DNA of 64,000 bases from Collimonas sp. OK307. Lineage in GTDB: Bacteria; Pseudomonadota; Gammaproteobacteria; Burkholderiales; Burkholderiaceae_D. The position numbers and the translations under genes are program-made. The notes beneath the pieces were generated by a model. That model was not told where the DNA came from, did not search any database, and was given only the letters and a program-made list of their open reading frames with translations. Shown here in pieces: positions 17,089 to 26,512 of the stretch; the stretch's first letter is position 1; the number at the start of each line of letters is the position of its first letter. The stretch covers positions 62,001 through 126,000 of the forward strand of contig NZ_FOQI01000001.1 in the NCBI RefSeq assembly GCF_900113705.1. The letters run 5' to 3'.

Positions 17089-17973
17089 TTAGAGCTTGCG
17101 TCGTCGAACCGTGCCTGCACCGCGACTTTTGCCGCTGCCGAATCGTTGCTTAGTCACCGGAGCTACTGTGTTTGAAGCAGCTAACTCAGTCGTCAATGTT
17201 TCCACACGTCGGCTTGATTCCGCAAGCGACTCTTCAACAGCCCCTAGTCGCCCGCGCACGCGGGATAATTCGTTATCGAGCACGGCGATCTTTTCACGAT
17301 AGGCGTGTGCGGCTGATTTGCTTTCGGTCTCCGCACGCGCGAATTCGGCTTTCCAGTGCCTGGACTCGCTGCGGGCTCTGTCGATTTCGAGCAAACTGTG
17401 CTTGCGGAGCCCGTCCAGTTCAGCCAGACCGGCCGCATGCTCCTCGGCCTTGCGACTCAGGTCGGCTGCCAAGCCGCCGATGCGCTCGTCTTTCGCCTGT
17501 AACGTGGCACGCTGCTCCGCCAATGCCTCCTCCAGGCGTTTGATCTGTTCGTCCCGGCCGAGGAGGGTGGCGTTAGCGATCGTTAGTTTTCCCTTCAATT
17601 CGTTGGCGATTTCGATCGCAGCCAACGTGTCTTCCTGCGCCAGGTCGATCAGTTTCTCCGCTTCCGCTTTTTCGCCCGCGAGCGCAATGCGTTCGGCTGC
17701 GAGCGCATCGTTGGCCGACTCCACTGCAAAGCGCCAGAGGTCGCGGGTGAGGGCGGCCACGGCATCGGGGAGTTCCGCGACGCTCTTGTCCCGTTTCAGC
17801 TTGAGCAGATCGGCATACCACTCATTGATATCCTTTTGCACGTCGCCGTCAGATCCTTTCTTGGCGCCAGTGGTCGCAATCGTCCACTCTCGCACCAGGC
17901 CGATGGAGGGCTTTTTGCCTTGGGCGGCAAGGGTATCGCAGGCGGTCCAGCTGAGATTCTGGCGTTCGGACAT
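17089..17973 (-). CDS. KfrA-like DNA-binding coiled-coil protein
   Basis: 294 aa. The N-terminal 110 residues resemble the KfrA DNA-binding domain (ACDTLAAQGKKPSIGLVREW). The middle, about 90-270, is a long Ala/Glu/Arg-rich coiled coil, and the tail is strongly basic (GAGTVRRRKL). KfrA proteins are plasmid-derived auto-repressors that bind palindromes upstream of their own gene. It is divergent from a tyrosine recombinase with an AT-rich, palindrome-filled 218-nt gap, which is a common pairing in Burkholderiales. Likely it controls itself and the integrase. Confidence 0.85.
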   Translation of the reverse strand: MSERQNLSWTACDTLAAQGKKPSIGLVREWTIATTGAKKGSDGDVQKDINEWYADLLKLKRDKSVAELPDAVAALTRDLWRFAVESANDALAAERIALAGEKAEAEKLIDLAQEDTLAAIEIANELKGKLTIANATLLGRDEQIKRLEEALAEQRATLQAKDERIGGLAADLSRKAEEHAAGLAELDGLRKHSLLEIDRARSESRHWKAEFARAETESKSAAHAYREKIAVLDNELSRVRGRLGAVEESLAESSRRVETLTTELAASNTVAPVTKQRFGSGKSRGAGTVRRRKL

Positions 17974-18037
17974 GATTTTTCCTTCAAATGGCTTTCAGTA
18001 CTGGAATTTTACTGAATTACGCAAATTATGTAATGAT

Positions 18038-18113
18038 AATTACGTAATTTATCAGTATTTATAATTACGTATAAGTTTATTTAATCGAGATTACGTTAAT
18101 AATCTCGATTAAA
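18038..18113. promoter_or_regulatory. Palindromic operator region between kfrA-like gene and integrase
   Basis: It contains a 12-bp palindrome AATTACGTAATT at 18038-18049 and related TAATTACGTA at 18061-18070. A perfect 15-bp inverted repeat follows, arms 18079-18093 (ATTTAATCGAGATTA) and 18099/18100-18114 with a 6-nt spacer. The gap is much more AT-rich than its surroundings. Binding by the KfrA-like protein is inferred. Confidence 0.65.
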
Positions 18114-18191
18114 TTGAATGCTATGGTATTCTGACCAATCTCATGGAAATACGCCTGTTTTCATCTCTTTTATCTGACTTCAAAACCGCAG

Positions 18192-19343
18192 ATGGACCAT
18201 TTTGCATTGATAGATCTGGAACGACCTGACAGGACCGTCAAAACCCCGGCGCCGCTCCTGGATCTGTTTGCCGGCGGCAGCGAGCCGGGCCCGCTGATAG
18301 CCGCGCGCTCGGACTCCGAGTTGGCGCGCGCCTTCCTTTACAGCAGCGAACTCTCCGAAAACTCGATCAAGAGCACAAAGAAAGACCTTGGACGCTTTCT
18401 GCTGTGGTGTCAGCATCACGGCAAAATGCTGTACCAGTTACATATTGAAGACTTGATCGCTTACAAGACCTTCCTGAAAGACCCGCAACCAGAGGAAGCG
18501 TGGATTTCGACAACCAAGTGGCCACGTGAGGATGCGCGCTGGCGACCATTTTCCGGGCCTCTTTCCGACCCCAGCATGCGGCAGGCTTTCCGCGTGGTGA
18601 AAGCCTTGCTGGAATTTGCCAAGAATGCGGGATATCTGCAGCGCAATGCCGGCGCTCTCGTCAAAAATGTCAAAACAGCCCGTGACGCGCGCATCACCCG
18701 CTATTTGAGCACGCAGGCCGTCGACTATATGTACGCCGCCATTGTCCAGCTATCCGCAACAACACCCGTAAAGAGAAAAGCCAAGGCGCGCGACCGTTTT
18801 TTGTTAATCAGCTACATCACCACCGGCGCCCGATTATCCGAGTTGACAGGGGCTAAAATGGGCTCGATGTATACAGAAGGGGACGGGCGGTGGTGGCTCG
18901 ACGTGCTGGGTAAAGGATCGAAACCACGCAGACTGCCGGTAGCACCGGCAATGCTGGCCGCCTTCCGCGATTACCGTATGGCGTTTGGACTATTAGCTTA
19001 CGCACAACGCGATGAATCTACACCATTGGTGCTCTCAACTCGCGGGCGGGCGCTCGTTTCGATCACAGACGAGGCTGCATCAAATGCGATGAAGTCCTTA
19101 TTCGCGGCCGCAGGAGCCATGGCTGAGGCAGATGGCGACATGGATAGCGCCTCAACTTTACGCCAGGCGTCCACTCACTGGCTGCGACATACCATGCTAA
19201 CAACCCATGCCAACAATGACGTGTCCCTTAAGGCACTGCAGGATACGGCCGGTCATGCCAATATATCGACCACAGCAACATATCTTCACAAGAGCGATAA
19301 AGAACGTCACGACGAACTCATTGAGTCGCTTACTCGCAACTAA
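18192..19343 (+). CDS. Site-specific tyrosine recombinase/integrase
   Basis: 383 aa. An N-terminal SAM-like core-binding domain (about 45-170) is followed by the catalytic domain. Catalytic residues visible: Arg near 213 in TTGARLSELTGA, His/Arg in HWLRHTM near 332, His in DTAGHANISTT, and the nucleophile Tyr in TYLHKS near 362. All are intact, so the enzyme may be active. No direct partner element ends were found. It is paired with the divergent kfrA-like gene and followed 153 nt later by a YjjJ-like gene. Confidence 0.92.
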   Translation: MDHFALIDLERPDRTVKTPAPLLDLFAGGSEPGPLIAARSDSELARAFLYSSELSENSIKSTKKDLGRFLLWCQHHGKMLYQLHIEDLIAYKTFLKDPQPEEAWISTTKWPREDARWRPFSGPLSDPSMRQAFRVVKALLEFAKNAGYLQRNAGALVKNVKTARDARITRYLSTQAVDYMYAAIVQLSATTPVKRKAKARDRFLLISYITTGARLSELTGAKMGSMYTEGDGRWWLDVLGKGSKPRRLPVAPAMLAAFRDYRMAFGLLAYAQRDESTPLVLSTRGRALVSITDEAASNAMKSLFAAAGAMAEADGDMDSASTLRQASTHWLRHTMLTTHANNDVSLKALQDTAGHANISTTATYLHKSDKERHDELIESLTRN

Positions 19344-19495
19344 CATCAGATATCCCCTCATCTCATTATTTTCGATTTATTTCGAGAAATTCGAAATACC
19401 TCAATAAATCGTTACATTAATCGTTACACACATATCACACAATTTTTCTATTTTGTGTATCATAGACTTATACAAAATGAGTAAAGAATCGTTAC

Positions 19496-20857
19496 ATGAC
19501 AATTGCTAAAAGTGTTCTCGAAACACTTCGCACCTGGAGCCGACAGCAAGCTGGAGAGCTTTTGCGGCGCCTCGACGTAAGTCGTCCGTCTTTGATGCGG
19601 GCGATTGCCGAGCTGGATGGCCAGGTTGTCTCGCGCGGTCGCGCGCGGCGGACTGCGTATGCAGCACGCCGGTCGATTCGGGGAAATCCAACTCCATTGG
19701 TTCTTTACCGCATTGATGAGTCGGGGCGCGCACACGAGGCAGGACTGCTTGAGCCCATTTATCCAGAAGGATGCGCGATGAGTTTTGCGGAAGCATGCCC
19801 TTGGCCGCTCGATGATGAGATGGCGGATGGCTGGTTTCGCGGGGTGCCATATCCTCTGGGCGACATGCGGCCCCAAGGTTTCCTGGGACGTAACTTCGCA
19901 CATCAGTTCGCAGCTATCCTGCAGGTGGACGAAGACGTGACGCGCTGGGGTGAGGATGATGTACTGCATGCATTGAGCGTGCTTGGATGGGACCAGCCTG
20001 GCGATTACATTCTGGGCGAACATGCCCTGCGTCGTTTCCTGGACGAGCAGCAACGGGTCAGCTACTTCCTTACCGATGATGCGGTCGATACAGAGTATCC
20101 TTCGCGCGCCCTGCAGGCCCTGAACTTCGGGGCGGCGGATTCTTCGGCCGCTGGTGAATTTCCTAAATTCACTGCGCGTCGGTTGCTAAATGAGCAGCCG
20201 ACCCACGTCATCGTCAAGTTTTCGGGTGCTGATGGTTCGCCGCAGGAACAACGCTGGTCTGACTTGCTGGTCTGCGAGCACCTGGCCTTGACCACTATTG
20301 CCGATACGCTTCAGCTCAGCGCCGCACAAAGCCGCATTTATCAACTGGCCGGCCGCACTTTCTATGAGGTCGACCGTTTCGACCGGCATGGCGAATTCGG
20401 TCGCTCTGGCGTATGTACCTGGCACGAATTGAATGCTGCCTTATTGGGCTTGGCAGGCCCATGGTCGGACGGTGCACAAGCCTTGCTCAAGGAAGGTTAC
20501 ATTTCGGCAGAGACTGCCCGCCAGATAACCCTCCTGGAGCATTTCGGTCGATTGATTGCAAACACGGATATGCATGACGGCAATCTTGCATTCCTGCCTG
20601 GACTTACCCTGACGCCAGCCTATGACATGCTGCCTATGCAGTATGCGCCACAGCGGGGGGTCGAGTTAGTCGAACGCAAATTCACCCCAGCCTTACCTGT
20701 GCCAAGAGAACATGGCGCCTGGGTCCAGGCAGCAGAAGCAGCAGTAGTGTTCTGGCATCGCGCGGCGCGAGATGAGCGCATCAGTGAAAGGTTTAGATCT
20801 ACCTGCAAAGCGAATGCCGACCATATCGAACATCTGCTTGTCGTGCAACGCGGCTGA
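19496..20857 (+). CDS. yjjJ: HipA-family kinase-like protein, YjjJ type
   Basis: 453 aa. Residues about 1-60 form a winged-helix-like segment (RRLDVSRPSLMRAIAELDGQ), in place of a separate HipB antitoxin. The HipA-like kinase fold follows: AGEFPKFTARR (phosphate loop area), HVIVKFSG (ATP-site Lys), SDLLVCEHLAL, the catalytic NTDMHDGNLAF and metal-binding PAYDMLP. YjjJ proteins are solo HipA homologues. The start lies 153 nt after the integrase in an AT-rich gap containing TTTCGAGAAATTCGAAA. Whether it acts as a toxin is unproven; an autoregulated Ser/Thr kinase is inferred. Confidence 0.88.
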   Translation: MTIAKSVLETLRTWSRQQAGELLRRLDVSRPSLMRAIAELDGQVVSRGRARRTAYAARRSIRGNPTPLVLYRIDESGRAHEAGLLEPIYPEGCAMSFAEACPWPLDDEMADGWFRGVPYPLGDMRPQGFLGRNFAHQFAAILQVDEDVTRWGEDDVLHALSVLGWDQPGDYILGEHALRRFLDEQQRVSYFLTDDAVDTEYPSRALQALNFGAADSSAAGEFPKFTARRLLNEQPTHVIVKFSGADGSPQEQRWSDLLVCEHLALTTIADTLQLSAAQSRIYQLAGRTFYEVDRFDRHGEFGRSGVCTWHELNAALLGLAGPWSDGAQALLKEGYISAETARQITLLEHFGRLIANTDMHDGNLAFLPGLTLTPAYDMLPMQYAPQRGVELVERKFTPALPVPREHGAWVQAAEAAVVFWHRAARDERISERFRSTCKANADHIEHLLVVQRG

Positions 20858-20942
20858 CTGCTGAAATGAACTACAAAGCTGCAGGTGTGCAGGACCGCGC
20901 AGCGTCCTGGGGCTGCGTCCGGACCTGCGGCCTGCGGGGGAT

Positions 20943-22112
20943 TTAGTTCGGCATGACATCCTTGAGGACGCCGACAGGCTGATTGACCAGCTTGCCGTTG
21001 ACTCTCTTGACTTCGCGGATGTACATATTCTGCACGATGTCGCGGCTTGCGGGATCGATGCTTATAGGGCCGCGCGGACTAGCCCACTTCATGTTCGACA
21101 GCACCTGGATCGCTGCGTCGCCGCTCATGTTGCCATTCAGCTTGCGGATGGTCTCGGCGATCATGCCCATGGTGTCATAGGCGGTCACGGCGACGAAGGT
21201 GGCCGGCGGACGGTTGGGGTTGGCGGCAGCGTAGGCCTTCAGGAAGGTCTTGTTCGCCTCGTTGTCGAGCGCGGTCGAGTAGTTCAGCACCGTGATAGCG
21301 CCGAGTGCGCGATCGCCCAGCGAGTCCAGGGTAGGGGAGTCGCTGGTCATATCGCCGACACCCAGGAACTTGATGCCCGCCTTGTCCAGGCCCTTGTCGC
21401 TGAAGGCCTTGAGCACGCCGATGCCGTCTTCCGCGCCGGGCGCGAAGAAGAACAGCGCATCCGGCTTTTCATCCTTGACGCGCTGCACGAAGGGCGAATA
21501 GTCCGGATTGGCCAGCGGCACGCGGGACGAGCCCACGATCTTGCCGCCACCCGCGGTAAAGCCCTTGATGAAGCGCGCTTCGGCATCTATGCCGGTACTG
21601 TAGTCGCTGACCAGGGTGTAGACCTTGCTGACCTTGTTTTTTGCCGTCCAGGTACCGAAGGGCTCGGTCATCTGCTGCATCGTCATGCCGGTGCGTAGCA
21701 TGTACGGTGATTTCGCGGTGATACCGGTGGTGACAGCGTTCATCACGATCATCGGGATCTTGGCCTGGGTGGCGATGGGGGCGACGGCCAGCGCGCTAGG
21801 CGTCAGCGAAAAGCCGATCAGGAAGCTCACCTTGTCGCGCCCGATCAGTTCCTGCGCCGCGCGCTTGGACATATCGGCGTTGGTGCCGCCGTCGTCGCGG
21901 TAAATGACTTCAATCTTCTTGCCGGCCACGCGGTCGCCGTACTGTTGCAAGTAGGTCTTGATGCCATCCTCGAAGGGCTTGCCGGTGTTGGCAAACGGAC
22001 CGGTGAGGGCAGCGATGACGCCGATGCGTATCGTCTCTTGCGCCTGGACGTAGCTGCTTGCCAGAGGCAGGGCAGCGACCATAGCGATACCGGCCAATGT
22101 CTTCATTTTCAT
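20943..22112 (-). CDS. Periplasmic solute-binding protein, branched-chain amino acid/aromatic type
   Basis: 389 aa with a Sec signal (MKMKTLAGIAMVAALPLASS, cleavage after VQAQ). The mature chain begins ETIRIGVIAALTGPFA, typical of the LivK-like peripla_BP_6 family. No permease or ATPase genes are next to it, so it must work with a transporter encoded elsewhere. It is the last gene after ech, vdh and fcs on the same strand, 42 nt from fcs, so ferulate or a related hydroxycinnamate is the likely ligand. GGAG precedes the ATG at the right distance. Confidence 0.88.
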   Translation of the reverse strand: MKMKTLAGIAMVAALPLASSYVQAQETIRIGVIAALTGPFANTGKPFEDGIKTYLQQYGDRVAGKKIEVIYRDDGGTNADMSKRAAQELIGRDKVSFLIGFSLTPSALAVAPIATQAKIPMIVMNAVTTGITAKSPYMLRTGMTMQQMTEPFGTWTAKNKVSKVYTLVSDYSTGIDAEARFIKGFTAGGGKIVGSSRVPLANPDYSPFVQRVKDEKPDALFFFAPGAEDGIGVLKAFSDKGLDKAGIKFLGVGDMTSDSPTLDSLGDRALGAITVLNYSTALDNEANKTFLKAYAAANPNRPPATFVAVTAYDTMGMIAETIRKLNGNMSGDAAIQVLSNMKWASPRGPISIDPASRDIVQNMYIREVKRVNGKLVNQPVGVLKDVMPN

Positions 22113-22153
22113 ACGGTCTCCTTTATAGTTATGGTGCCTGGGTACTTCGGTAC

Positions 22154-24031
22154 CTATTCCAGCTGTGTTGCAAAAATTGTTTGCGCCTGCGTGCCGTCGT
22201 GCAGCGCCTCGACTACTGCGGCGCGCCGCGTCAGCACGGCGGCCTGGTTGACGGAGCCTTTGTCGGTCAGCTCGCGCTGGTCGATCGATGGCGGCTCTTC
22301 AAGCAGCAAAAGCCGTTCGATGCGGGTCGAGGACCCGCTGGCGTCAGCATTCAAGCCGGTGAGCAGGCGCTGGAAGAAGGCGCGCACGGGCATGCTGGCC
22401 AGCACTTGTGCGGCACTGGCGCCGGCCGGCAGGCCAGATAGCGCATGGCAGTTTTCCAGGCGTGGAAACAGCAGCAGGCCGATGGCATTGCGATTGATGC
22501 CGGTCACCACGGCTTCCAGCACGTAGGGGGCGCCCTGGCTGATCACCCTGGCGCGCAAGGGGCCGACGCTGACGAAGGTACCGGTGCTGAGCTTAAAGTC
22601 TTCGGCGATGCGTCCGTCGAACATGAAACCCAGTTCGGGACGGCTGGCATCGACGAAGCGCAGCGCGTCGCCGGTGCGGTAATAGCCATCTCGGTCGAAC
22701 GCTTGCGCCGTCAGGTCGGGCGCGCGCCAGTATCCGGGCATCACATGCGGGCCATGAAAGCGCGCTTCCATCTTCTCACCGAGGGGAACCAGCTTGACCC
22801 GGCAGCCGGGCGCCGGTACGCCGACATAGCCCGCCTTCACGATGGAACCAGTGCCGAAGGTGCAGGACGGCGAAGTCTCGGTCATGCCCAGCCCGGTCAT
22901 GATCCGTATCGACTCGCCGCAATGCTCCACCGCTATCGCATCGAGCTTGTCCCAGGCCGCCTGCGACAGGCCGGCGCCTGCACAGAAGAATAGCTTGACG
23001 CGCGAAAAGAAGGTGGCGCGCAGCGACGCATCCAGTTCCAGCGCCTCGGTGAGCATCTCCCAACCTTTCGGAATGTTGAAGTAGACGGTAGGGGCGATCT
23101 CGGCCAGGTTGCGCAGGGTGAGTGCGAAGTCACCCGGCGTCGGCTTGCCGTCGTCGAGGTAGAGCGTGCCGCCGTTGTAGAGCGCGATGCCGACGTTGTG
23201 GCTGCCGCCGAAGGTATGGTTCCATGGTAGCCAGTCGAGCAGCACCGGCGCTTCGTCCGCCATGAAGGGGAAGGTCTGCAGCAGCATCTGCTGATTGCTG
23301 CACAACATGCGATGGGTCGTGACGACCGCCTTCGGGTTTTTGGTCGAGCCGGAGGTAAACAGAAATTTGGCGATGGTATCCGGACCGACGCAGGCATTGG
23401 CCTGGTCGACGCCGGCCGGCGCCGTTTCAAGCAAGCTGGCAAAGCGGCTGGCGTGGCGGTCGGCAACGTCGCCCTGGTCAAGGATGAGCTCCGCGTCGTC
23501 CGGCAGCACGGCGGCCAGCGCACGGCTGAACGCGGTGCCGTCTGAGGCATAGACGGCGCCGGGAGTGAGCCTGGCGATCAGTTCCTGCAGCTTGCCATAA
23601 TCGGTGGCAATCAGCGAGTAGGCGGGGGAGAGTGGCGCATACGGAATGCCGGCATACATGGCGCCGAGCACGAGCTGGAAATGCTGCAGGTCGTTGCCCG
23701 ACAAGATGACCAGCGGGCGCTCTGCCGACAGCCCGCGATCGAGCAGCGCCTGGCCTATGCGCCGGGCCCGACCGAGCATATCGGCGTAGGAGAGCCGTAT
23801 CCAGCCACCGTCGGCGCCGCGACACGCCACCAGGGTACGCTCCGGATGCGCATGCGCGCCTTGCACCAGGCGGTCGGTGAAACGCGGTGGAAAGGCGCCC
23901 AGCGGCGTGATGGCGTCCACATGCCAGACTCCGTCGACCTGATACGCGGCAACCTCGGGATTACCGAGATTGACCGGACGGCGCTTTATTAACACCTCGC
24001 CCGGAGGGGCTGTTGTCTGCGGTTCATTCAT
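22154..24031 (-). CDS. fcs: Feruloyl-CoA synthetase
   Basis: 625 aa AMP-forming acyl-CoA ligase. The AMP-binding signature is FLFTSGSTKNPKAV; further motifs are WLPWNHTFGG, GLGMTETSP, GYWRAPD and YRTGDALRF. Its N-terminus (VNLGNPEVAAYQVDGVWHV) and length match the long feruloyl-CoA synthases rather than short CoA ligases. It activates ferulate with CoA and ATP as the first catabolic step. It starts 12 nt after vdh. The usual C-terminal A10 lysine region is divergent, as in this subfamily. Confidence 0.9.
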   Translation of the reverse strand: MNEPQTTAPPGEVLIKRRPVNLGNPEVAAYQVDGVWHVDAITPLGAFPPRFTDRLVQGAHAHPERTLVACRGADGGWIRLSYADMLGRARRIGQALLDRGLSAERPLVILSGNDLQHFQLVLGAMYAGIPYAPLSPAYSLIATDYGKLQELIARLTPGAVYASDGTAFSRALAAVLPDDAELILDQGDVADRHASRFASLLETAPAGVDQANACVGPDTIAKFLFTSGSTKNPKAVVTTHRMLCSNQQMLLQTFPFMADEAPVLLDWLPWNHTFGGSHNVGIALYNGGTLYLDDGKPTPGDFALTLRNLAEIAPTVYFNIPKGWEMLTEALELDASLRATFFSRVKLFFCAGAGLSQAAWDKLDAIAVEHCGESIRIMTGLGMTETSPSCTFGTGSIVKAGYVGVPAPGCRVKLVPLGEKMEARFHGPHVMPGYWRAPDLTAQAFDRDGYYRTGDALRFVDASRPELGFMFDGRIAEDFKLSTGTFVSVGPLRARVISQGAPYVLEAVVTGINRNAIGLLLFPRLENCHALSGLPAGASAAQVLASMPVRAFFQRLLTGLNADASGSSTRIERLLLLEEPPSIDQRELTDKGSVNQAAVLTRRAAVVEALHDGTQAQTIFATQLE

Positions 24032-24043
24032 CTCAATTTCCGT

Positions 24044-25489
24044 TCAGATGGGGTAGTGGCGCGGCGTGGTCTGGATCGTGATCCAGCGCAGATCGGTGAA
24101 TTCGGCGATCGCCGCCTTGCCGCCGAAGCGCCCGTAACCGCTGCCCTTGACGCCGCCGAACGGCATCTGCGCCTCGTCATGCACGGTCGGCCCGTTGATA
24201 TGGCAGATGCCCGATTCGATGCGCTGCGCCACCGCCATCGCGCGGCCGATGTCGCGGCTGAACACCGCCGACGACAGCCCGTATTCGCTGTCGTTAGCCA
24301 GCCGGATCGCTTCCTCGTCGGTATCGAAGCGCAGTATCGAGACGACCGGGCCGAACGACTCTTCCCGGTAGATCGCCATGTCGGGCGTGATGCCGTCGAC
24401 GATCGCCGGCTGCATGATGTTGCCCGTCACGACGGCGGAGGATTGCATTACGCTCGCGCCATGCTCCTGGGCATCGGACACCAGCTTGGCCACGCGCGCC
24501 GCCGCGGCCGGATCCACCATGCCGGACAGCGGGGCATCCGATGCCGCCGCTCTCAAGGTTGCGGTCTTGGCGGCGAATTTTTCGAGGAAGGCTGGCGCGA
24601 TCTTGCGGTCGAGCAGGATGCGGTCGGCCGACATGCAAATCTGCCCTTGGTTGAAGAAGGCGCTGAAGGCGGCGCCTTCGACGGCGGCGTCGAGGTCGGC
24701 ATCGTCGAGTACCACGATGGGATTCTTGCCGCCGAGCTCAAGCAGCACTGGCTTGAGGTGCTTGGCGCACTGCTGGGCGATGATGCGCCCGACATGGGTC
24801 GAGCCGGTGAAATTGACGCGCCGCACAGCCGGATGCGCGATCAGGCGTTCGACTATTTGCGCCGCGTCCTGTGGCGCGTTGGTGATGACGTTGACCACGC
24901 CCGGCGGGAAGCCGGCTTCTTCGAATACGCTACCGATCAGCCGGTGCAGCGCAGGACATATTTCCGATGCCTTCAGGATGACGGTATTGCCGCAAGCGAG
25001 CGGCATCGCCAGCGCGCGGGTGCCGAGGATCACCGGTGCATTCCACGGCGCGATGCCGACCACCACGCCGCATGGCTGGCGCACGCCCATCGCCAGTGAG
25101 CCCGGCATATCGGATGGAATGAGTTCGCCGCTGATCTGGGTCGTCATTGAGGCGGCTTCGCGCAGCATGTTGGCGGCCAGGGTCACGTTGAATTGGTACC
25201 AGGCCGGGCTACCGCCCGCTTCGGCGATGCCGCGCGCGACGAATTCGCCACGATATTTCTCCATCACGTCGGCCGCCTTTTGCAGCAGCGCTCGGCGGGC
25301 GCCGGGCGACATCGCGGCCCAGGCCGGGAAGGCCAGTCGGGCCGCCAGGATCGCCTTGTCGACGTCGTCCGGCTGGGCCGCGGCGGCGCGCGTAGCCACC
25401 TCGCCGGTGGCAGGATTGCAGCGCTCGAATACGGCGTTATTGGATGCGGGGTGCGATGCCCCGTCACTGAGCAGATCGGTAATAAACAT
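24044..25489 (-). CDS. vdh: Vanillin dehydrogenase (aldehyde dehydrogenase family)
   Basis: 481 aa from MFITDLLSDG at 25489, the usual vanillin dehydrogenase start; an upstream start at 25627 would add a non-homologous leader. Active-site residues: Cys in GQICMSADR, Glu in LELGGKNP, and the Asn in PWNAPV; NAD loop FTGSTHVG. It oxidises vanillin from the Ech reaction to vanillate. It lies between ech (91 nt away) and fcs (12 nt). No vanAB demethylase is encoded in the window, so vanillate must be handled elsewhere. Confidence 0.9.
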   Translation of the reverse strand: MFITDLLSDGASHPASNNAVFERCNPATGEVATRAAAAQPDDVDKAILAARLAFPAWAAMSPGARRALLQKAADVMEKYRGEFVARGIAEAGGSPAWYQFNVTLAANMLREAASMTTQISGELIPSDMPGSLAMGVRQPCGVVVGIAPWNAPVILGTRALAMPLACGNTVILKASEICPALHRLIGSVFEEAGFPPGVVNVITNAPQDAAQIVERLIAHPAVRRVNFTGSTHVGRIIAQQCAKHLKPVLLELGGKNPIVVLDDADLDAAVEGAAFSAFFNQGQICMSADRILLDRKIAPAFLEKFAAKTATLRAAASDAPLSGMVDPAAAARVAKLVSDAQEHGASVMQSSAVVTGNIMQPAIVDGITPDMAIYREESFGPVVSILRFDTDEEAIRLANDSEYGLSSAVFSRDIGRAMAVAQRIESGICHINGPTVHDEAQMPFGGVKGSGYGRFGGKAAIAEFTDLRWITIQTTPRHYPI

Positions 25490-25580
25490 CAGAGGTCTCG
25501 TCTGTTGATTGGATAATGGCTGTCGCCATCGGGGGATGGCGGCAGCCGCTGCTGTCACAATTCTTATTGTAGAGGGTGCT

Positions 25581-26414
25581 TCAACTGCGCTTGTAAGTCT
25601 GGAGGCCTGGTTTGATGGTTTTGTCATCGAGGAATTGCTTCAGGCCTTCCTTGCGGCCTTTTTCCGGATCGCGGTAGTTGGACTGGTCGGTCTTGGCGTA
25701 CAGGTAGTCTTCGCCCTGTTCCCAGGTCAATTCGCGGGCGCGCTTGAATCCCTGCTTCGCATAGCGCAGCACCACGGGATTCTTTTCCAGCAGCGTCTTG
25801 GCCAGCGCCACGACGGCGCTGCGCAACTGCTCTTTCGGCACGCTCTTGTTGATCAGTCCCATTTGCGCTGCTTGCACGCCGGTGAAGGTTTCGCCGGTCA
25901 TGACGTAGTAAAGTGCCTCGCGGTGGCCCATGGTATCGGCGACCGCCTTGCTGACCAGGTTGCCTGGCGGGATGCCCCAGTTGATCTCGGACAGCCCAAA
26001 CACCGCGTCGTCGGCGGCGATGGCCAGATCGCAGGCGACCAGTGGCGAGAACGCACCGCCGAAGCACCAGCCGTTAACCATCGCTATGGTGGCCTTGCTG
26101 TACATGCGCAGCAGCTTCCATTGCCACTGCGAGCAGTCGCGGCGAATGCGCTCTTGCGTGATCTCCGGCTGGCCGTCGGTTTCGCGGAAGTATTCTTTCA
26201 AATCCATGCCGGCGGACCAGGCTTCGCCGGCGCCGGTCAGCACGATGACCTGAGCATCGCTGTCGAGTTCCAGCGTTTCCAGCACATCGATCATTTCGCG
26301 GTTGAGGGTGGGACTCATCGCGTTGCGTTTTTCGGGGCGGTTGAGGGTGATCCAGCCGATACCGTTTTCTACATCGACCTTGACAGTTTGCCAGCGCGCT
26401 TCGTATTTGGACAT
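25581..26414 (-). CDS. ech: Feruloyl-CoA hydratase/lyase (HCHL)
   Basis: 277 aa crotonase-fold enzyme. Oxyanion-hole segments are SAGMDLKEYFRETD and GWCFGGAFSP; the catalytic Glu is in LSEINWGIPPG. These, with the RDPEKGRKEGLKQFLDDK tail, are highly characteristic of 4-hydroxycinnamoyl-CoA hydratase/lyase. It hydrates feruloyl-CoA and splits it into vanillin and acetyl-CoA. The ATG at 26414 has GGGAG 9-10 nt before it. It is the first gene of the operon, divergent from a MarR regulator. Confidence 0.94.
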   Translation of the reverse strand: MSKYEARWQTVKVDVENGIGWITLNRPEKRNAMSPTLNREMIDVLETLELDSDAQVIVLTGAGEAWSAGMDLKEYFRETDGQPEITQERIRRDCSQWQWKLLRMYSKATIAMVNGWCFGGAFSPLVACDLAIAADDAVFGLSEINWGIPPGNLVSKAVADTMGHREALYYVMTGETFTGVQAAQMGLINKSVPKEQLRSAVVALAKTLLEKNPVVLRYAKQGFKRARELTWEQGEDYLYAKTDQSNYRDPEKGRKEGLKQFLDDKTIKPGLQTYKRS

Positions 26415-26447
26415 ACAATGTCTCCCTGAAAGTAAAAGTAAATTTGT

Positions 26448-26464
26448 TATCAGGTTACCTGATA
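26448..26464. promoter_or_regulatory. Operator between ech and the MarR gene
   Basis: TATCAGGT-T-ACCTGATA, a perfect inverted repeat of 8 bp arms, with flanking TTG and CAA. It lies 34 nt before ech and 49 nt before the MarR gene, where a ferulate-operon repressor should bind. Confidence 0.72.
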
Positions 26465-26512
26465 CAAGCCTTATACTAAGCCTAACTGCCACGCTTTACA
26501 AGATGATTTTTT

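Noticed and set aside
19496-20857. A classical hipBA toxin-antitoxin pair
   Set aside because: No separate hipB gene; the N-terminal segment and length fit solo YjjJ-type proteins.
20889-20909. Hairpin AGGAC/GTCCT between yjjJ and the binding-protein gene
   Set aside because: Five-bp stem, no T-run; too weak to call a terminator.
24056-25508. Long plus-strand ORFs of over 340 codons
   Set aside because: Antisense to vanillin dehydrogenase, which has full catalytic motifs.
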